Origin: Paraburkholderia hayleyella
GTDB taxonomy: Bacteria > Pseudomonadota > Gammaproteobacteria > Burkholderiales > Burkholderiaceae
Direction of reading: 5' to 3'
Assembly: GCF_009455685.1 (NCBI RefSeq)
Contig: NZ_QPES01000001.1
Location: forward strand, 248,001 to 312,000
DNA: 64,000 nucleotides
Position numbers and translations under genes: made by a program. The notes under the pieces are model-generated. The model was not told the DNA's origin and searched no databases. It saw only the letters and a program-made list of their open reading frames with translations. Positions within the stretch are counted from its first letter, which is position 1. Each line of letters begins with the position of its first letter. This document shows, piece by piece, positions 25,624 to 34,280 of this stretch.

Positions 25624-26781
25624 ATGAACATGAAGTATTGGATACGGGCTGGCATTGTGATGGTGCTGACAGGCATGGCAGGCGCGGTGGTGGCACAGGT
25701 CAAGATCGGAGTCACGCTGTCGGCGACGGGGGCCGCAGCCTCGCTTGGAATTCCTGAGAAGAACACTATTGCGCTACTGCCCAAAGAGATTGGCGGCAAG
25801 ACCGTGCAGTACATCGTGCTTGACGATGCATCGGATACCAGCCGTGCTGTGCAAAACACCCGCAAGCTGATTGACGAGGATCACGTGGATGCAATCATCG
25901 GTTCGACCATGACGCCTAATACGCTGGCGATGCTTGGGCCTGTCGCCGGGAGCCGGACACCGATGATCTCATTGGCGGCCTCCGCCGCCATTGTCGAGCC
26001 CATGGATGCGAAGCGTGCATGGGCTTTCAAGGCGCCGCAAAACGACAGCCTGATGGCTGATGCCATCGCTGAATACATGGCTAAACACGGTGTGAAGACG
26101 GTCGGGTTCATCGGGTTCTCGGATGCCTATGGCGAGAACTGGTACACGGTGTTCAGCACAGCGGCGAAGGCACATCAGTTGAAGCTGGTGGCAAACGAGC
26201 GCTATAACCGCACGGACGCTTCGGTTATCGGGCAGGTGCTGAAAACCATGGCAGCCAACCCGGATGCCGTGCTGATCGCGGGCGCGGGCACTCCGGCGGC
26301 GTTGCCCGCGAAAGGGCTTAAGGCGCGCGGCTACAAAGGCAAGATTTATCAGACCCACGGCGTAGCGAACAATGATTTTCTGCGCGTATGCGGCAAAGAT
26401 TGCGACGGCGAGTTATTGCCTGCGGGCCCTATCCTCGTGACGGAACAGCTACCTGCTTCGAACCCGGCGAAACAATCTTCACAGGCGTACAAGAGCGCTT
26501 ATGAAAAAGCTTACGGTGCAGGTTCGGTATCGACCTTTGGCGCGCATGCATGGGATGCGGGACAGATGTTGCAGCAGGCTATCCCTGTGGCGTTGAAAAA
26601 AGCCCAGCCGGGGACGCCGGCTTTCCGCGAAGCGTTGCGTGCGGCATTAGAGAACCTCAAGGATGTCCCGCTTGCACACGGCATCATGAATACCACTCCT
26701 GCGGACCATAACGGTCTGGATAAACGCGCACGCGTGATCGTGCAGATTGTCGATGGTAAGTGGACATTGCAAAACGACTGA
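25624..26781 (+). CDS. Periplasmic substrate-binding protein of second Liv system
   Basis: A 385-residue LivK-like receptor. A signal peptide ends at GAVVA near residue 24, and the mature chain begins QVKIGVTLSATGAAASLGIP. The middle shows the family's binding-cleft pattern (IGSTMTPNTLAM, FIGFSDAYGENW). The frame is open from 25483, but the ATG at 25624 gives a clean signal peptide and has GGAG upstream. It leads the second transporter operon (receptor, LivH, LivM-LivG fusion, LivF). The ligand is unknown; the cluster may serve aromatic or branched-chain compounds. Confidence 0.92.
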   Translation: MNMKYWIRAGIVMVLTGMAGAVVAQVKIGVTLSATGAAASLGIPEKNTIALLPKEIGGKTVQYIVLDDASDTSRAVQNTRKLIDEDHVDAIIGSTMTPNTLAMLGPVAGSRTPMISLAASAAIVEPMDAKRAWAFKAPQNDSLMADAIAEYMAKHGVKTVGFIGFSDAYGENWYTVFSTAAKAHQLKLVANERYNRTDASVIGQVLKTMAANPDAVLIAGAGTPAALPAKGLKARGYKGKIYQTHGVANNDFLRVCGKDCDGELLPAGPILVTEQLPASNPAKQSSQAYKSAYEKAYGAGSVSTFGAHAWDAGQMLQQAIPVALKKAQPGTPAFREALRAALENLKDVPLAHGIMNTTPADHNGLDKRARVIVQIVDGKWTLQND

Positions 26782-26899
26782 TCCGATGCCGTATGTGGTG
26801 ATCCGGCGGTGTGGCCAGTGCGCTGGCTGCGCCGTTTTTTTTGGGTGCATACATCGGCGTTCGCTCCGGTTCGATGCAAACGTTCGAGGATGACGAACA

Positions 26900-27955
26900 A
26901 TGGATTTATCAATCGCCGCGATCCTGGCTCAAGATGGCATAACCACCGGTGCGATTTACGCGTTGCTGGCGCTAGCGCTGGTGCTGGTGTTTTCTGTCAC
27001 ACGGGTGATCTTCATTCCGCAAGGGGAGTTTGTAGCCTATGGCGCACTCACCTTGGCGGCGCTGCAAACCCGGAGTTTTCCGGCTACCTGTTGGCTCTTG
27101 CTGGCATTCGGCGCGGCGTGTTTTGCCGCGGACTGCGCCGGGCTAATGCGCCATGCGGAGCGGCGCCGTCATCTCAGGCGGACTTTGGCTGCATTAGCGG
27201 GTAAATATCTGCTGTTTCCCGTGGCCGTTTATGCGCTCACACGGATGATGTTGATGCAGCCGTTGCCGATGATCGTGCAAATTGCGTTGACGCTACTCAT
27301 CATCATTCCAATGGGGCCGTTTGTGTACCGCTTGGCGTATGAACCTGTCGCTGAGGCGAGCACGTTATTGTTGCTGATCATCGCCGTGGCGGTGCATTTT
27401 GTGCTGGTTGGGCTTGGGCTGGTGATGTTCGGTGCGGAGGGGTCGCGTACCACGCCGTTTTCAGAGGTCACCTATAACTTGGGCGGTCTGTTGATCTCTG
27501 GACAAAGCCTATGGGTTGTCGGCACGGCAGCCGTCTTGATCGTGGCGTTGTACCTGTACTTTGGCCGGACGATGTCTGGCAAAGCTTTGCGTGCAACATC
27601 CGTGAACCGGCTGGGGGCTCAATTAGTTGGCATTGGCACCGCTCAGGCAGGGCGTCTGGCGTTCACGTTAGCCGCTGGTCTGGGCGCATTGTGCGGCATT
27701 CTTGTCGCGCCACTCACGACCATTTACTACGACTCGGGCTTTTTAATCGGGCTCAAGGGGTTTGTCGGCGCAATCATCGGCGGGCTGGTCAGCTATCCGC
27801 TCGCGGCGGCTGGAGCGGTACTGGTGGGCTTGCTGGAATCCTGGTCATCGTTTTGGGCAAGTGCCTACAAGGAAGTGATCGTATTCACGCTCATCATTCC
27901 TGTGCTGCTATGGCGCAGCCTGGTCACCCCGCATGTTGAAGAAGACGAGGAGTGA
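26900..27955 (+). CDS. LivH-like ABC permease, long form
   Basis: A 351-residue permease of the LivH family, longer than usual (about 290-310). It starts like LivH (AQDGITTGAIYALLALALVL). An extra stretch of about 60 residues with basic residues and hydrophobic segments follows near residues 75-135, then normal family sequence (GLKGFVGAIIGGLVSYPLAA) returns. The ATG has GAGGA upstream. Its stop is five bases before the next start, so they are coupled. Confidence 0.9.
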   Translation: MDLSIAAILAQDGITTGAIYALLALALVLVFSVTRVIFIPQGEFVAYGALTLAALQTRSFPATCWLLLAFGAACFAADCAGLMRHAERRRHLRRTLAALAGKYLLFPVAVYALTRMMLMQPLPMIVQIALTLLIIIPMGPFVYRLAYEPVAEASTLLLLIIAVAVHFVLVGLGLVMFGAEGSRTTPFSEVTYNLGGLLISGQSLWVVGTAAVLIVALYLYFGRTMSGKALRATSVNRLGAQLVGIGTAQAGRLAFTLAAGLGALCGILVAPLTTIYYDSGFLIGLKGFVGAIIGGLVSYPLAAAGAVLVGLLESWSSFWASAYKEVIVFTLIIPVLLWRSLVTPHVEEDEE

Positions 27956-27959
27956 ACCG

Positions 27960-29768
27960 ATGAAACGCATGATGCAAAACCGCTTCTTCTGGTGCTTTCT
28001 AGTCGTGATGTTCACCTTGCCGGTGCTGCCGCAGCCGCTGCGCATGCCGGAGTACTGGGTCACGCTACTGAACTACATCGGGCTGTACTCGATCGTGGCA
28101 ATTGGGCTTGTGCTGCTGACTGGCATTGGCGGGATGACAAGTTTTGGGCAGGCCGCGTTTGTGGGTCTTGGTGCTTACACTACGGCATACCTGACGACGC
28201 GTTTTGCTGTGTCGCCATGGTTCGCACTGGTGGCGGGTGTGCTGTTGACTGCGCTGGTTGCCTTGATTTTGGGTCTGGTGACGATGCGCTTATCAGGACA
28301 TTTTTTGCCGCTGGGCACGATTGCGTGGGGGCTCGCGTTATTTTTCCTCTTTGGCAATCTTGATTGGCTAGGGAAATACGATGGCATTAATGGCATTCCC
28401 GTACTCAATGTTCTGGGTTTTCAGCTGGAGTCAGGGCGACAGATTTACTACCTGATCTGGATCGTTGTGCTGGCCGCGATTGTATCGGTGCAAAACCTGC
28501 TGAATAGCCGGCCAGGACGGGCAATCCGGGCGTTGCGCGGGGGCGGGGTGATGGCCGAGGCAATGGGGGTGAACACGGCCTGGATGCGGGTGGTGATATT
28601 CGTTTATGCCGCTGTATTGGCTGCGGTTTCCGGCTTTCTCTACGCGCATTTGCAGCGAGCGGTGAACCCGACACCGTTTGGGCTTAACCATGGCATTGAG
28701 TTCCTGTTCATGGCGGTGGTAGGTGGGATTTCACATGTTTGGGGCGCTGTGTTGGGCGCGGCAATTGTCACGTTCTTGCAGGATTATCTTCAGACGATAT
28801 TGCCCCGCTTGCTGGGTGAAAACGGCAACTTTGAAATCATTGTGTTCGGTATTTTGATGGTGGGGTTGCTTCAATATTCACGGCAAGGGGTCTGGCCATA
28901 TGTCGCGCGAATATTTACGCGGTTTTCCCCGGTGGCATTACCTGTTTGTGCTGAGGAACATGTTGTGCCACCGCCTTTACCCTTACCGCAACGAGCGAGG
29001 CCCGATGCGGGCACGGTACTTTTGTCCGTGAACAAGGCGAGAAAGCAGTTTGGAGGTTTGGTCGCCGTCAACGATGTGAGTTTCGAAGTCAGCGCGGGCC
29101 AGATTCTTGGACTGATTGGCCCTAATGGCGCTGGAAAATCAACGACGTTTAACCTGGTTAGCGGCACATTACCGGTAACAAGCGGTGAGATATTTTTTCA
29201 GGGCGAGCGAATTGATGGACTCCACGCGCGTGACATTGTGCGGCGGGGCATTGGCCGTACGTTTCAGCACGTCAAGTTGCTTCCGGGTATGACGGTGCTC
29301 GAAAATGTTGCGCTGGGCGCCCATTTGCGCGGATGGGCTGGAGTATGGCGAAGCATTGTCAAATTGAACGGTAGGGAGGAGGCTCGTTTGATGGCTGAGG
29401 CTGTCAGGCAGATTGAACGGGTTGGGCTGGCGGCCTATATACATCACGATGCGGGGAGTCTGGCACTAGGGCAGCAACGAGTTCTGGAAATTGCTCGAGC
29501 CTTGTGTTGCGACCCCACATTGCTTTTGCTGGATGAGCCAGCTGCAGGCTTGCGATATCAGGAGAAACAGCAACTGGCAGAATTGCTGCACAAACTTAAA
29601 GACGATGGCATGAGCATTCTGCTGGTTGAGCATGACATGGATTTCGTGATGAATCTTGCTGATCGCCTTGTTGTGATGGAATTTGGGACATGTATTGCGC
29701 AGGGGCTGCCGCGTGATGTGCAAAATGACCCGGCTGTGCTGGAAGCTTATCTCGGCGGGGTGGAGTGA
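27960..29768 (+). CDS. Fused LivM permease - LivG ATPase
   Basis: A 602-residue single chain joining a LivM-like permease (about 1-325; TGIGGMTSFGQAAFVGLGAY near residue 50) to a LivG-like ATPase (about 350-602). The ATPase carries Walker A GPNGAGKST, signature LALGQQRVLEIARA, Walker B LLLLDEPAAGL and H-loop VEHDMD. A proline-rich linker (PPPLPLPQRARPD) separates the halves. The ATG at 27960 has GAGGAG upstream; the frame is open nine codons earlier. Fusions of these two subunits occur in this family. Overlaps the following livF gene by four bases. Confidence 0.92.
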   Translation: MKRMMQNRFFWCFLVVMFTLPVLPQPLRMPEYWVTLLNYIGLYSIVAIGLVLLTGIGGMTSFGQAAFVGLGAYTTAYLTTRFAVSPWFALVAGVLLTALVALILGLVTMRLSGHFLPLGTIAWGLALFFLFGNLDWLGKYDGINGIPVLNVLGFQLESGRQIYYLIWIVVLAAIVSVQNLLNSRPGRAIRALRGGGVMAEAMGVNTAWMRVVIFVYAAVLAAVSGFLYAHLQRAVNPTPFGLNHGIEFLFMAVVGGISHVWGAVLGAAIVTFLQDYLQTILPRLLGENGNFEIIVFGILMVGLLQYSRQGVWPYVARIFTRFSPVALPVCAEEHVVPPPLPLPQRARPDAGTVLLSVNKARKQFGGLVAVNDVSFEVSAGQILGLIGPNGAGKSTTFNLVSGTLPVTSGEIFFQGERIDGLHARDIVRRGIGRTFQHVKLLPGMTVLENVALGAHLRGWAGVWRSIVKLNGREEARLMAEAVRQIERVGLAAYIHHDAGSLALGQQRVLEIARALCCDPTLLLLDEPAAGLRYQEKQQLAELLHKLKDDGMSILLVEHDMDFVMNLADRLVVMEFGTCIAQGLPRDVQNDPAVLEAYLGGVE

Positions 29769-30574
29769 TGGTGATGACGATGGCTATGGCTATGGCGATG
29801 AAACATGATGTTTCCATGAATTCCCATGCCCCCATTTTGCGAGTCAATGCCCTGTCGGTCCGCTATGGCAAGGTAGAGGCTTTGCGCCAAGTTGGAATTG
29901 AAGTAAAGCCTGGGCAGATTGTTTCAGTGATAGGGCCCAATGGCGCGGGTAAATCGACATTGCTCAATACGATCATGGGTGCGCTACCTGCGGCCGGGTA
30001 TGCCAAGGGGCCCGTTTTTTATCGTGGTGAAGATGTCAGTGCGATGCCGGTTGAGAAACGAGTCGCGCGTGGCATGTGCCTGGTACCAGAAAAGCGCGAG
30101 TTATTTTCGACAATGACGGTTGAGGATAATTTGTCGCTGGGTGCATATCGACGTAAACGAGCGGGCGAACATGATTACCTGGATCAGTTGGAGCCCGTGT
30201 TTGGACTTTTTCCGCGTTTAAGGGAGCGATATAAGCAGCTTGCTGGAACATTGTCTGGTGGGGAGCGGCAGATGCTAGCGCTTGGGCGGGCATTGATGGG
30301 TAAACCGGACCTGCTCATGCTTGATGAACCCAGCCTCGGATTGGCTCCGCTCATTGTGAAGGAGCTTTTTCATATCATTAGCGCCTTACGGCGTACAGGC
30401 GTAGCGATATTGCTGATTGAGCAAAATGCACGGGCAGCGCTTCAGATTTCTGACTATGGCTATGTTTTGGAGACCGGTGAGCTTGTGTTAGAGGGGCCGG
30501 CCGATGATCTGGCAAAAACTCCTCGTGTGATTGAAGCCTACCTTGGCCTGGTTAAGAAGATTGCGGTGGAGTAG
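29765..30574 (+). CDS. LivF-like ABC ATPase of second system
   Basis: A 269-residue ATPase with Walker A GPNGAGKST, signature TLSGGERQMLALGRAL, Walker B LLMLDEPSLGLA and H-loop IEQNA. The N-terminus is unusual: from GTG 29765 there are repeated in-frame ATGs at 29768, 29774, 29780, 29786, 29792 and 29798, encoding Met-Ala repeats, so the exact start is uncertain. Homology begins only after about residue 24 (LRVNALSVRYGKVEALR). It closes the second Liv operon; a parS-containing terminator follows. Confidence 0.9.
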   Translation: MMVMTMAMAMAMKHDVSMNSHAPILRVNALSVRYGKVEALRQVGIEVKPGQIVSVIGPNGAGKSTLLNTIMGALPAAGYAKGPVFYRGEDVSAMPVEKRVARGMCLVPEKRELFSTMTVEDNLSLGAYRRKRAGEHDYLDQLEPVFGLFPRLRERYKQLAGTLSGGERQMLALGRALMGKPDLLMLDEPSLGLAPLIVKELFHIISALRRTGVAILLIEQNARAALQISDYGYVLETGELVLEGPADDLAKTPRVIEAYLGLVKKIAVE

Positions 30575-30628
30575 AAGCAAGACGAGTAGGTGAATTTGTT
30601 AGCTGTATCCGCTTAACGATAAATATGG

Positions 30629-30660
30629 ACGGCGTGTTTCACGTGAAACACGCCGTTTTT
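30629..30660 (+). terminator. Terminator formed by a 28-bp palindrome containing parS
   Basis: A perfect 28-bp palindrome (30629-30656, half site ACGGCGTGTTTCAC) is followed by TTTTT and an AT-rich tail. As RNA it forms a 14-bp stem and would end the Liv operon transcript. Its centre is a parS site. Confidence 0.8.
30635..30650. other. parS: parS centromere site 1
   Basis: TGTTTCACGTGAAACA, an exact match to the universal ParB-binding parS 16-mer. It lies between the Liv operon and mnmG, about 3.6 kb before parB. ParB loads here and spreads, and ParA then segregates the origin region. Confidence 0.95.
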
Positions 30661-30684
30661 ATTGTGTTACCCGAATGGATGAGA

Positions 30685-30713
30685 TTCGGGGCCTTAAGCG
30701 AACCCGTTATAAT
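30685..30713 (+). promoter_or_regulatory. Possible mnmG promoter
   Basis: A perfect TATAAT lies at 30708-30713, 54 bases before the mnmG start. The best -35 candidate at a 17-base spacing is TTCGGG (30685-30690), which is weak. A hairpin CCCGAAT/ATTCGGG overlaps this position (30670-30690). Confidence 0.5.
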
Positions 30714-30766
30714 TCGCCATATATTTTCCTTAGAAAGGCTCGCGTGAGACGTGCGCGAGATCCACG

Positions 30767-32710
30767 ATGCTTTATCCCACAGAATTTGACGTGATTGTTG
30801 TTGGTGGCGGCCATGCTGGTACGGAGGCCGCACTCGCTTCGGCCCGTATGGGCAATAAAACGTTACTCCTAACCCATAACATTGAAACGCTCGGCCAGAT
30901 GAGCTGTAATCCGTCGATCGGTGGTATCGGCAAAGGCCATTTGGTCAAAGAGGTTGATGCATTGGGCGGTGCAATGGCCGCAGCGACCGACGAAAGTGGT
31001 ATTCAGTTTCGTATTTTGAATTCATCAAAAGGTCCCGCCGTCCGGGCAACACGAGCTCAGGCCGATCGTTTGCTATATAAGCAGGCAATTCGGCACCGGC
31101 TCGAAAATCAGTCGAATCTCTGGCTATTTCAACAAGCGGTTGAAGATTTAATGGTCGAGGGTGACCGTGTAGTTGGGGCGGTGACTCAGGTTGGGGTTCG
31201 CTTTCGCTCGCGCGCGGTTGTACTGACAGCGGGGACATTTCTCGATGGCAAGATCCACGTTGGTTTAAACCACTATACCGGTGGTCGAGCAGGTGACCCC
31301 GCCGCAGTGTCTCTGTCCGCACGACTGAAAGAATTAAAACTGCCACAAGGGCGCTTAAAAACAGGCACGCCACCACGTATTGATGGACGTTCTATTGATT
31401 TCTCCAGGCTCGAAGCACAGCCGGGTGATCTTGATCCTATTCCCGTGTTTTCCTTTATGGGTCGAGTCGAACAACATCCACAGCAAGTGCCATGTTGGGT
31501 GACACATACGAATGCGCAAACGCATGACATTATTCGCAATGGCCTTGATCGCTCGCCGATGTACACGGGGGTGATAGAAGGAGTAGGGCCTCGCTATTGC
31601 CCGTCAATCGAAGACAAGATTCATCGTTTTGCAGCAAAAGAATCACATCAGATTTTCCTGGAACCCGAAGGCTTAACGACTAACGAGTTCTATCCCAATG
31701 GGATTTCGACTAGCCTGCCGTTCGATGTCCAGTTAGCGCTGGTTCATTCAATGAGAGGTTTGGAGTCGGCCCATATCCTTCGCCCTGGTTATGCGATTGA
31801 GTACGATTATTTCGATCCCCGAGGGCTTAAGGCCTCGCTGGAAACAAAAGCGATCAATGGCTTATTTTTTGCGGGACAGATCAATGGCACCACAGGTTAT
31901 GAAGAAGCTGCTGCTCAAGGATTGTTGGCAGGTTTGAATGCGGGGCTTCAGGTTCAGGGAAGGGCTGCCTGGTGCCCACGTCGAGATCAGGCCTATCTGG
32001 GTGTTCTGGTTGATGATCTGGTGACACAAGGAGTATCCGAGCCTTATCGGATGTTTACCAGCCGAGCCGAGTATCGACTGAGCTTGCGTGAAGACAATGC
32101 TGATATGCGATTAACCGAGATCGGCCGCGAACTTGGCATTGTGGATGATGTCCGCTGGAGTGCTTTTAACCGAAAACGTGATGCCGTTTCACGTGAAACA
32201 GAGCGGCTGAGAACAACGTGGGTCAATCCCAGGACATTGCCCGCTGAAGAAGCAACTGCATTGCTTGGAAAGCCCATTGACCATGAATACAGTCTTGCTG
32301 ATCTGCTTCGCCGGCCGGGCGTGCGTTACGAGGGCGTTTGTAGTTTGCTTCATGGCGCATGTGAACCAGAAGTTGCTTTGTCTGATGATGCTGTGCTTTT
32401 GGCTCAGATCAAGGAGCAGGTTGAGATCGGTATCAAGTATCAGGGTTATATCGACCGGCAGGCAGGGGAGATCGAACGTAATGAGTCACATGAAAACACT
32501 CGTCTTCCGGATGGGTTGGACTATGCAGAAGTGCGAGGATTGTCATTCGAGGCTCGCCAAAAGTTAATGCAGTTTCGCCCTGAGACCATTGGTCAAGCAT
32601 CACGGATCTCAGGCATTACTCCTGCATCTATCTCACTGTTGATGGTTCATCTGAAGCGTGGGCTAGGGCGGCGCAGCATCGCCCGGCCCGATGATGTGTC
32701 GGCGGTGTGA
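30767..32710 (+). CDS. mnmG: tRNA uridine-5-carboxymethylaminomethyl synthase MnmG (GidA)
   Basis: A 647-residue FAD enzyme that, with MnmE, adds the carboxymethylaminomethyl group to U34 of tRNAs; MnmC acts later in the same pathway and is also in this window. Motifs are VVGGGHAGTEAALASARMG at the N-terminus, NCPSIGG-like NPSIGGIGKGHL near residue 47, and GQINGTTGYEEAAAQGL near 370. Length is normal. The codons for VSRET (32186-32200) form a second parS site. The last bases overlap rsmG. First gene of the conserved mnmG-rsmG-parA-parB group. Confidence 0.97.
   Translation: MLYPTEFDVIVVGGGHAGTEAALASARMGNKTLLLTHNIETLGQMSCNPSIGGIGKGHLVKEVDALGGAMAAATDESGIQFRILNSSKGPAVRATRAQADRLLYKQAIRHRLENQSNLWLFQQAVEDLMVEGDRVVGAVTQVGVRFRSRAVVLTAGTFLDGKIHVGLNHYTGGRAGDPAAVSLSARLKELKLPQGRLKTGTPPRIDGRSIDFSRLEAQPGDLDPIPVFSFMGRVEQHPQQVPCWVTHTNAQTHDIIRNGLDRSPMYTGVIEGVGPRYCPSIEDKIHRFAAKESHQIFLEPEGLTTNEFYPNGISTSLPFDVQLALVHSMRGLESAHILRPGYAIEYDYFDPRGLKASLETKAINGLFFAGQINGTTGYEEAAAQGLLAGLNAGLQVQGRAAWCPRRDQAYLGVLVDDLVTQGVSEPYRMFTSRAEYRLSLREDNADMRLTEIGRELGIVDDVRWSAFNRKRDAVSRETERLRTTWVNPRTLPAEEATALLGKPIDHEYSLADLLRRPGVRYEGVCSLLHGACEPEVALSDDAVLLAQIKEQVEIGIKYQGYIDRQAGEIERNESHENTRLPDGLDYAEVRGLSFEARQKLMQFRPETIGQASRISGITPASISLLMVHLKRGLGRRSIARPDDVSAV
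32185..32200. other. parS: parS centromere site 2, inside mnmG
   Basis: CGTTTCACGTGAAACA, the full 14-bp parS palindrome core with one difference at the outer position. It is within the mnmG coding frame and encodes the peptide VSRET, so it is both coding and a probable ParB site. Confidence 0.9.
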
Positions 32711-33420
32711 TGGCGGGGCATAAACATACTGATGTAGCAGGAAGCCGGGCAATGCTCGCCACGCTGTTGATGGCCGGTGCCGCTGAACTGAATCTCGATC
32801 TTGGTGAAATACAGCAACAGAAGCTTCTGGATTACGTCGCTTTGCTCGCCAAATGGAATACCGTCTACAACTTGACGGCTATTCGTGACCCGCGGCAAAT
32901 GCTGATCCAGCATATTCTCGATTCCCTTTCGATCGTGCCGCACTTGGCTACGCGCGGGCCATCGGCCATCCTGGATGTGGGCTCAGGTGGGGGAGTGCCG
33001 GGTATTGTGCTTGCTATTGCATTGCCTGACTGGCATGTAACGTTAAATGACATTGTTCATAAAAAAACTGCTTTTCAGGTGCAAGCCAAATCTGAATTGG
33101 GTTTAAGCAATATTGCGGTGGTGACCGGCAGAGTAGAAACATTGCAGCCCGGCATGGGGGTTCCCGCGAAATTCGATGTGATCGTTTCCCGTGCTTTTGC
33201 GGAGCTGGCGGATTTCGTTACGCTGGCTCGCCATCTGGTCGCCAGTCGCGGAACGATGTGGGCGATGAAAGGGGTACGTCCGGATGCTGAAATCGGACGG
33301 TTGCCTGCAGGTTCACATGTTCAGCAGGTGATCCGTCTTGATGTACCACTGCTTGACGCTGAACGCCATCTGGTCGAAGTCACAGTTAACGAATCCGTCC
33401 AGCCTGCTGATACCAATTAA
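32710..33420 (+). CDS. rsmG: 16S rRNA (guanine-N7)-methyltransferase RsmG (GidB)
   Basis: About 236 residues. SAM-dependent enzyme methylating G527 of 16S rRNA in the 30S subunit; loss gives low-level streptomycin resistance in several bacteria. The SAM-binding motif ILDVGSGGGVPGIVLAI lies near residue 88, with WNTVYNLTAIRDP before it and VSRAFAELADF after it. The ATG at 32710 overlaps the mnmG stop; a GTG three bases earlier is an alternative. It is translationally coupled to mnmG and followed by parA. Confidence 0.96.
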   Translation: MAGHKHTDVAGSRAMLATLLMAGAAELNLDLGEIQQQKLLDYVALLAKWNTVYNLTAIRDPRQMLIQHILDSLSIVPHLATRGPSAILDVGSGGGVPGIVLAIALPDWHVTLNDIVHKKTAFQVQAKSELGLSNIAVVTGRVETLQPGMGVPAKFDVIVSRAFAELADFVTLARHLVASRGTMWAMKGVRPDAEIGRLPAGSHVQQVIRLDVPLLDAERHLVEVTVNESVQPADTN

Positions 33421-33476
33421 CCAGGGTAGGTGCATGTTTTGGCTTGTCCGCAAGCAGCAAAAAGGGATATATCACG

Positions 33477-34247
33477 ATGGCAAAAATCTTCTGTGTTGCG
33501 AACCAGAAGGGCGGCGTCGGCAAGACGACGACAACAGTCAATCTTGCCGCGAGTCTCGCATCGCAGGGGCAGCGTGTTCTTCTTGTGGATCTGGATCCGC
33601 AAGGGAATGCCACGATGGGAAGCGGCATAGATAAGGCTGCCTGCGAGAACACGATCTATGAGGTACTTGTTGATGGTGTATCGGTTGCTGAGGCTCGGGT
33701 GCGGCCGGAGGCGGTGGCCTACGATGTGTTGCCGGCTAACCGTGAGCTGGCAGGAGCTGAAGTTGAGCTAGTCAGCATGCCAAACCGGGAGCGCCTGCTA
33801 AAGAACGCCTTGGTGCCTGTGGCCGAAGACTACGATTTCATCTTGATTGATTGCCCCCCGGCACTTTCATTGCTGACCTTGAATGGGCTTTGCGCGGCAC
33901 GCGGTGTTGTGATTCCGATGCAGTGCGAGTATTTCGCGCTTGAGGGTCTCTCCGATTTGGTCAATACCATCAAGCAGGTCCACGCGAATTTGAACCGTGA
34001 CTTAACTGTCATTGGTTTGCTTCGCGTGATGTTTGATCCGCGCATCACATTGCAGCAACAGGTATCTGAGCAGCTAAAGGCGCATTTCGGCGAGAAAGTT
34101 TTTGATGCCGTGATCCCGCGCAATGTGCGGCTTGCCGAAGCACCCAGCTACGGCTTGCCGGGCGTGGTATTTGATCGGGCATCACGCGGGGCACAGGCTT
34201 ACATACAGTTTGGTGCGGAGTTAATTGAACGTTTGCGTGCGCAATAA
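33477..34247 (+). CDS. parA: Chromosome-partitioning ATPase ParA (Soj)
   Basis: A 256-residue Walker-type ATPase that binds DNA nonspecifically and moves ParB-parS complexes. The deviant Walker A KGGVGKTTT lies near residue 11, with LLVDLDPQGNATMG and LIDCPPALSLLTLNG typical of Soj-like ParA without an N-terminal HTH. The ATG at 33477 begins the canonical MAKIFCVANQKGG; the frame extends 11 codons upstream. It is followed by parB after 33 bases. Two parS sites are upstream within 3 kb. Confidence 0.97.
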   Translation: MAKIFCVANQKGGVGKTTTTVNLAASLASQGQRVLLVDLDPQGNATMGSGIDKAACENTIYEVLVDGVSVAEARVRPEAVAYDVLPANRELAGAEVELVSMPNRERLLKNALVPVAEDYDFILIDCPPALSLLTLNGLCAARGVVIPMQCEYFALEGLSDLVNTIKQVHANLNRDLTVIGLLRVMFDPRITLQQQVSEQLKAHFGEKVFDAVIPRNVRLAEAPSYGLPGVVFDRASRGAQAYIQFGAELIERLRAQ

Positions 34248-34280
34248 CGTGACGCGGACATGGCGGACCGAGGAAACACA

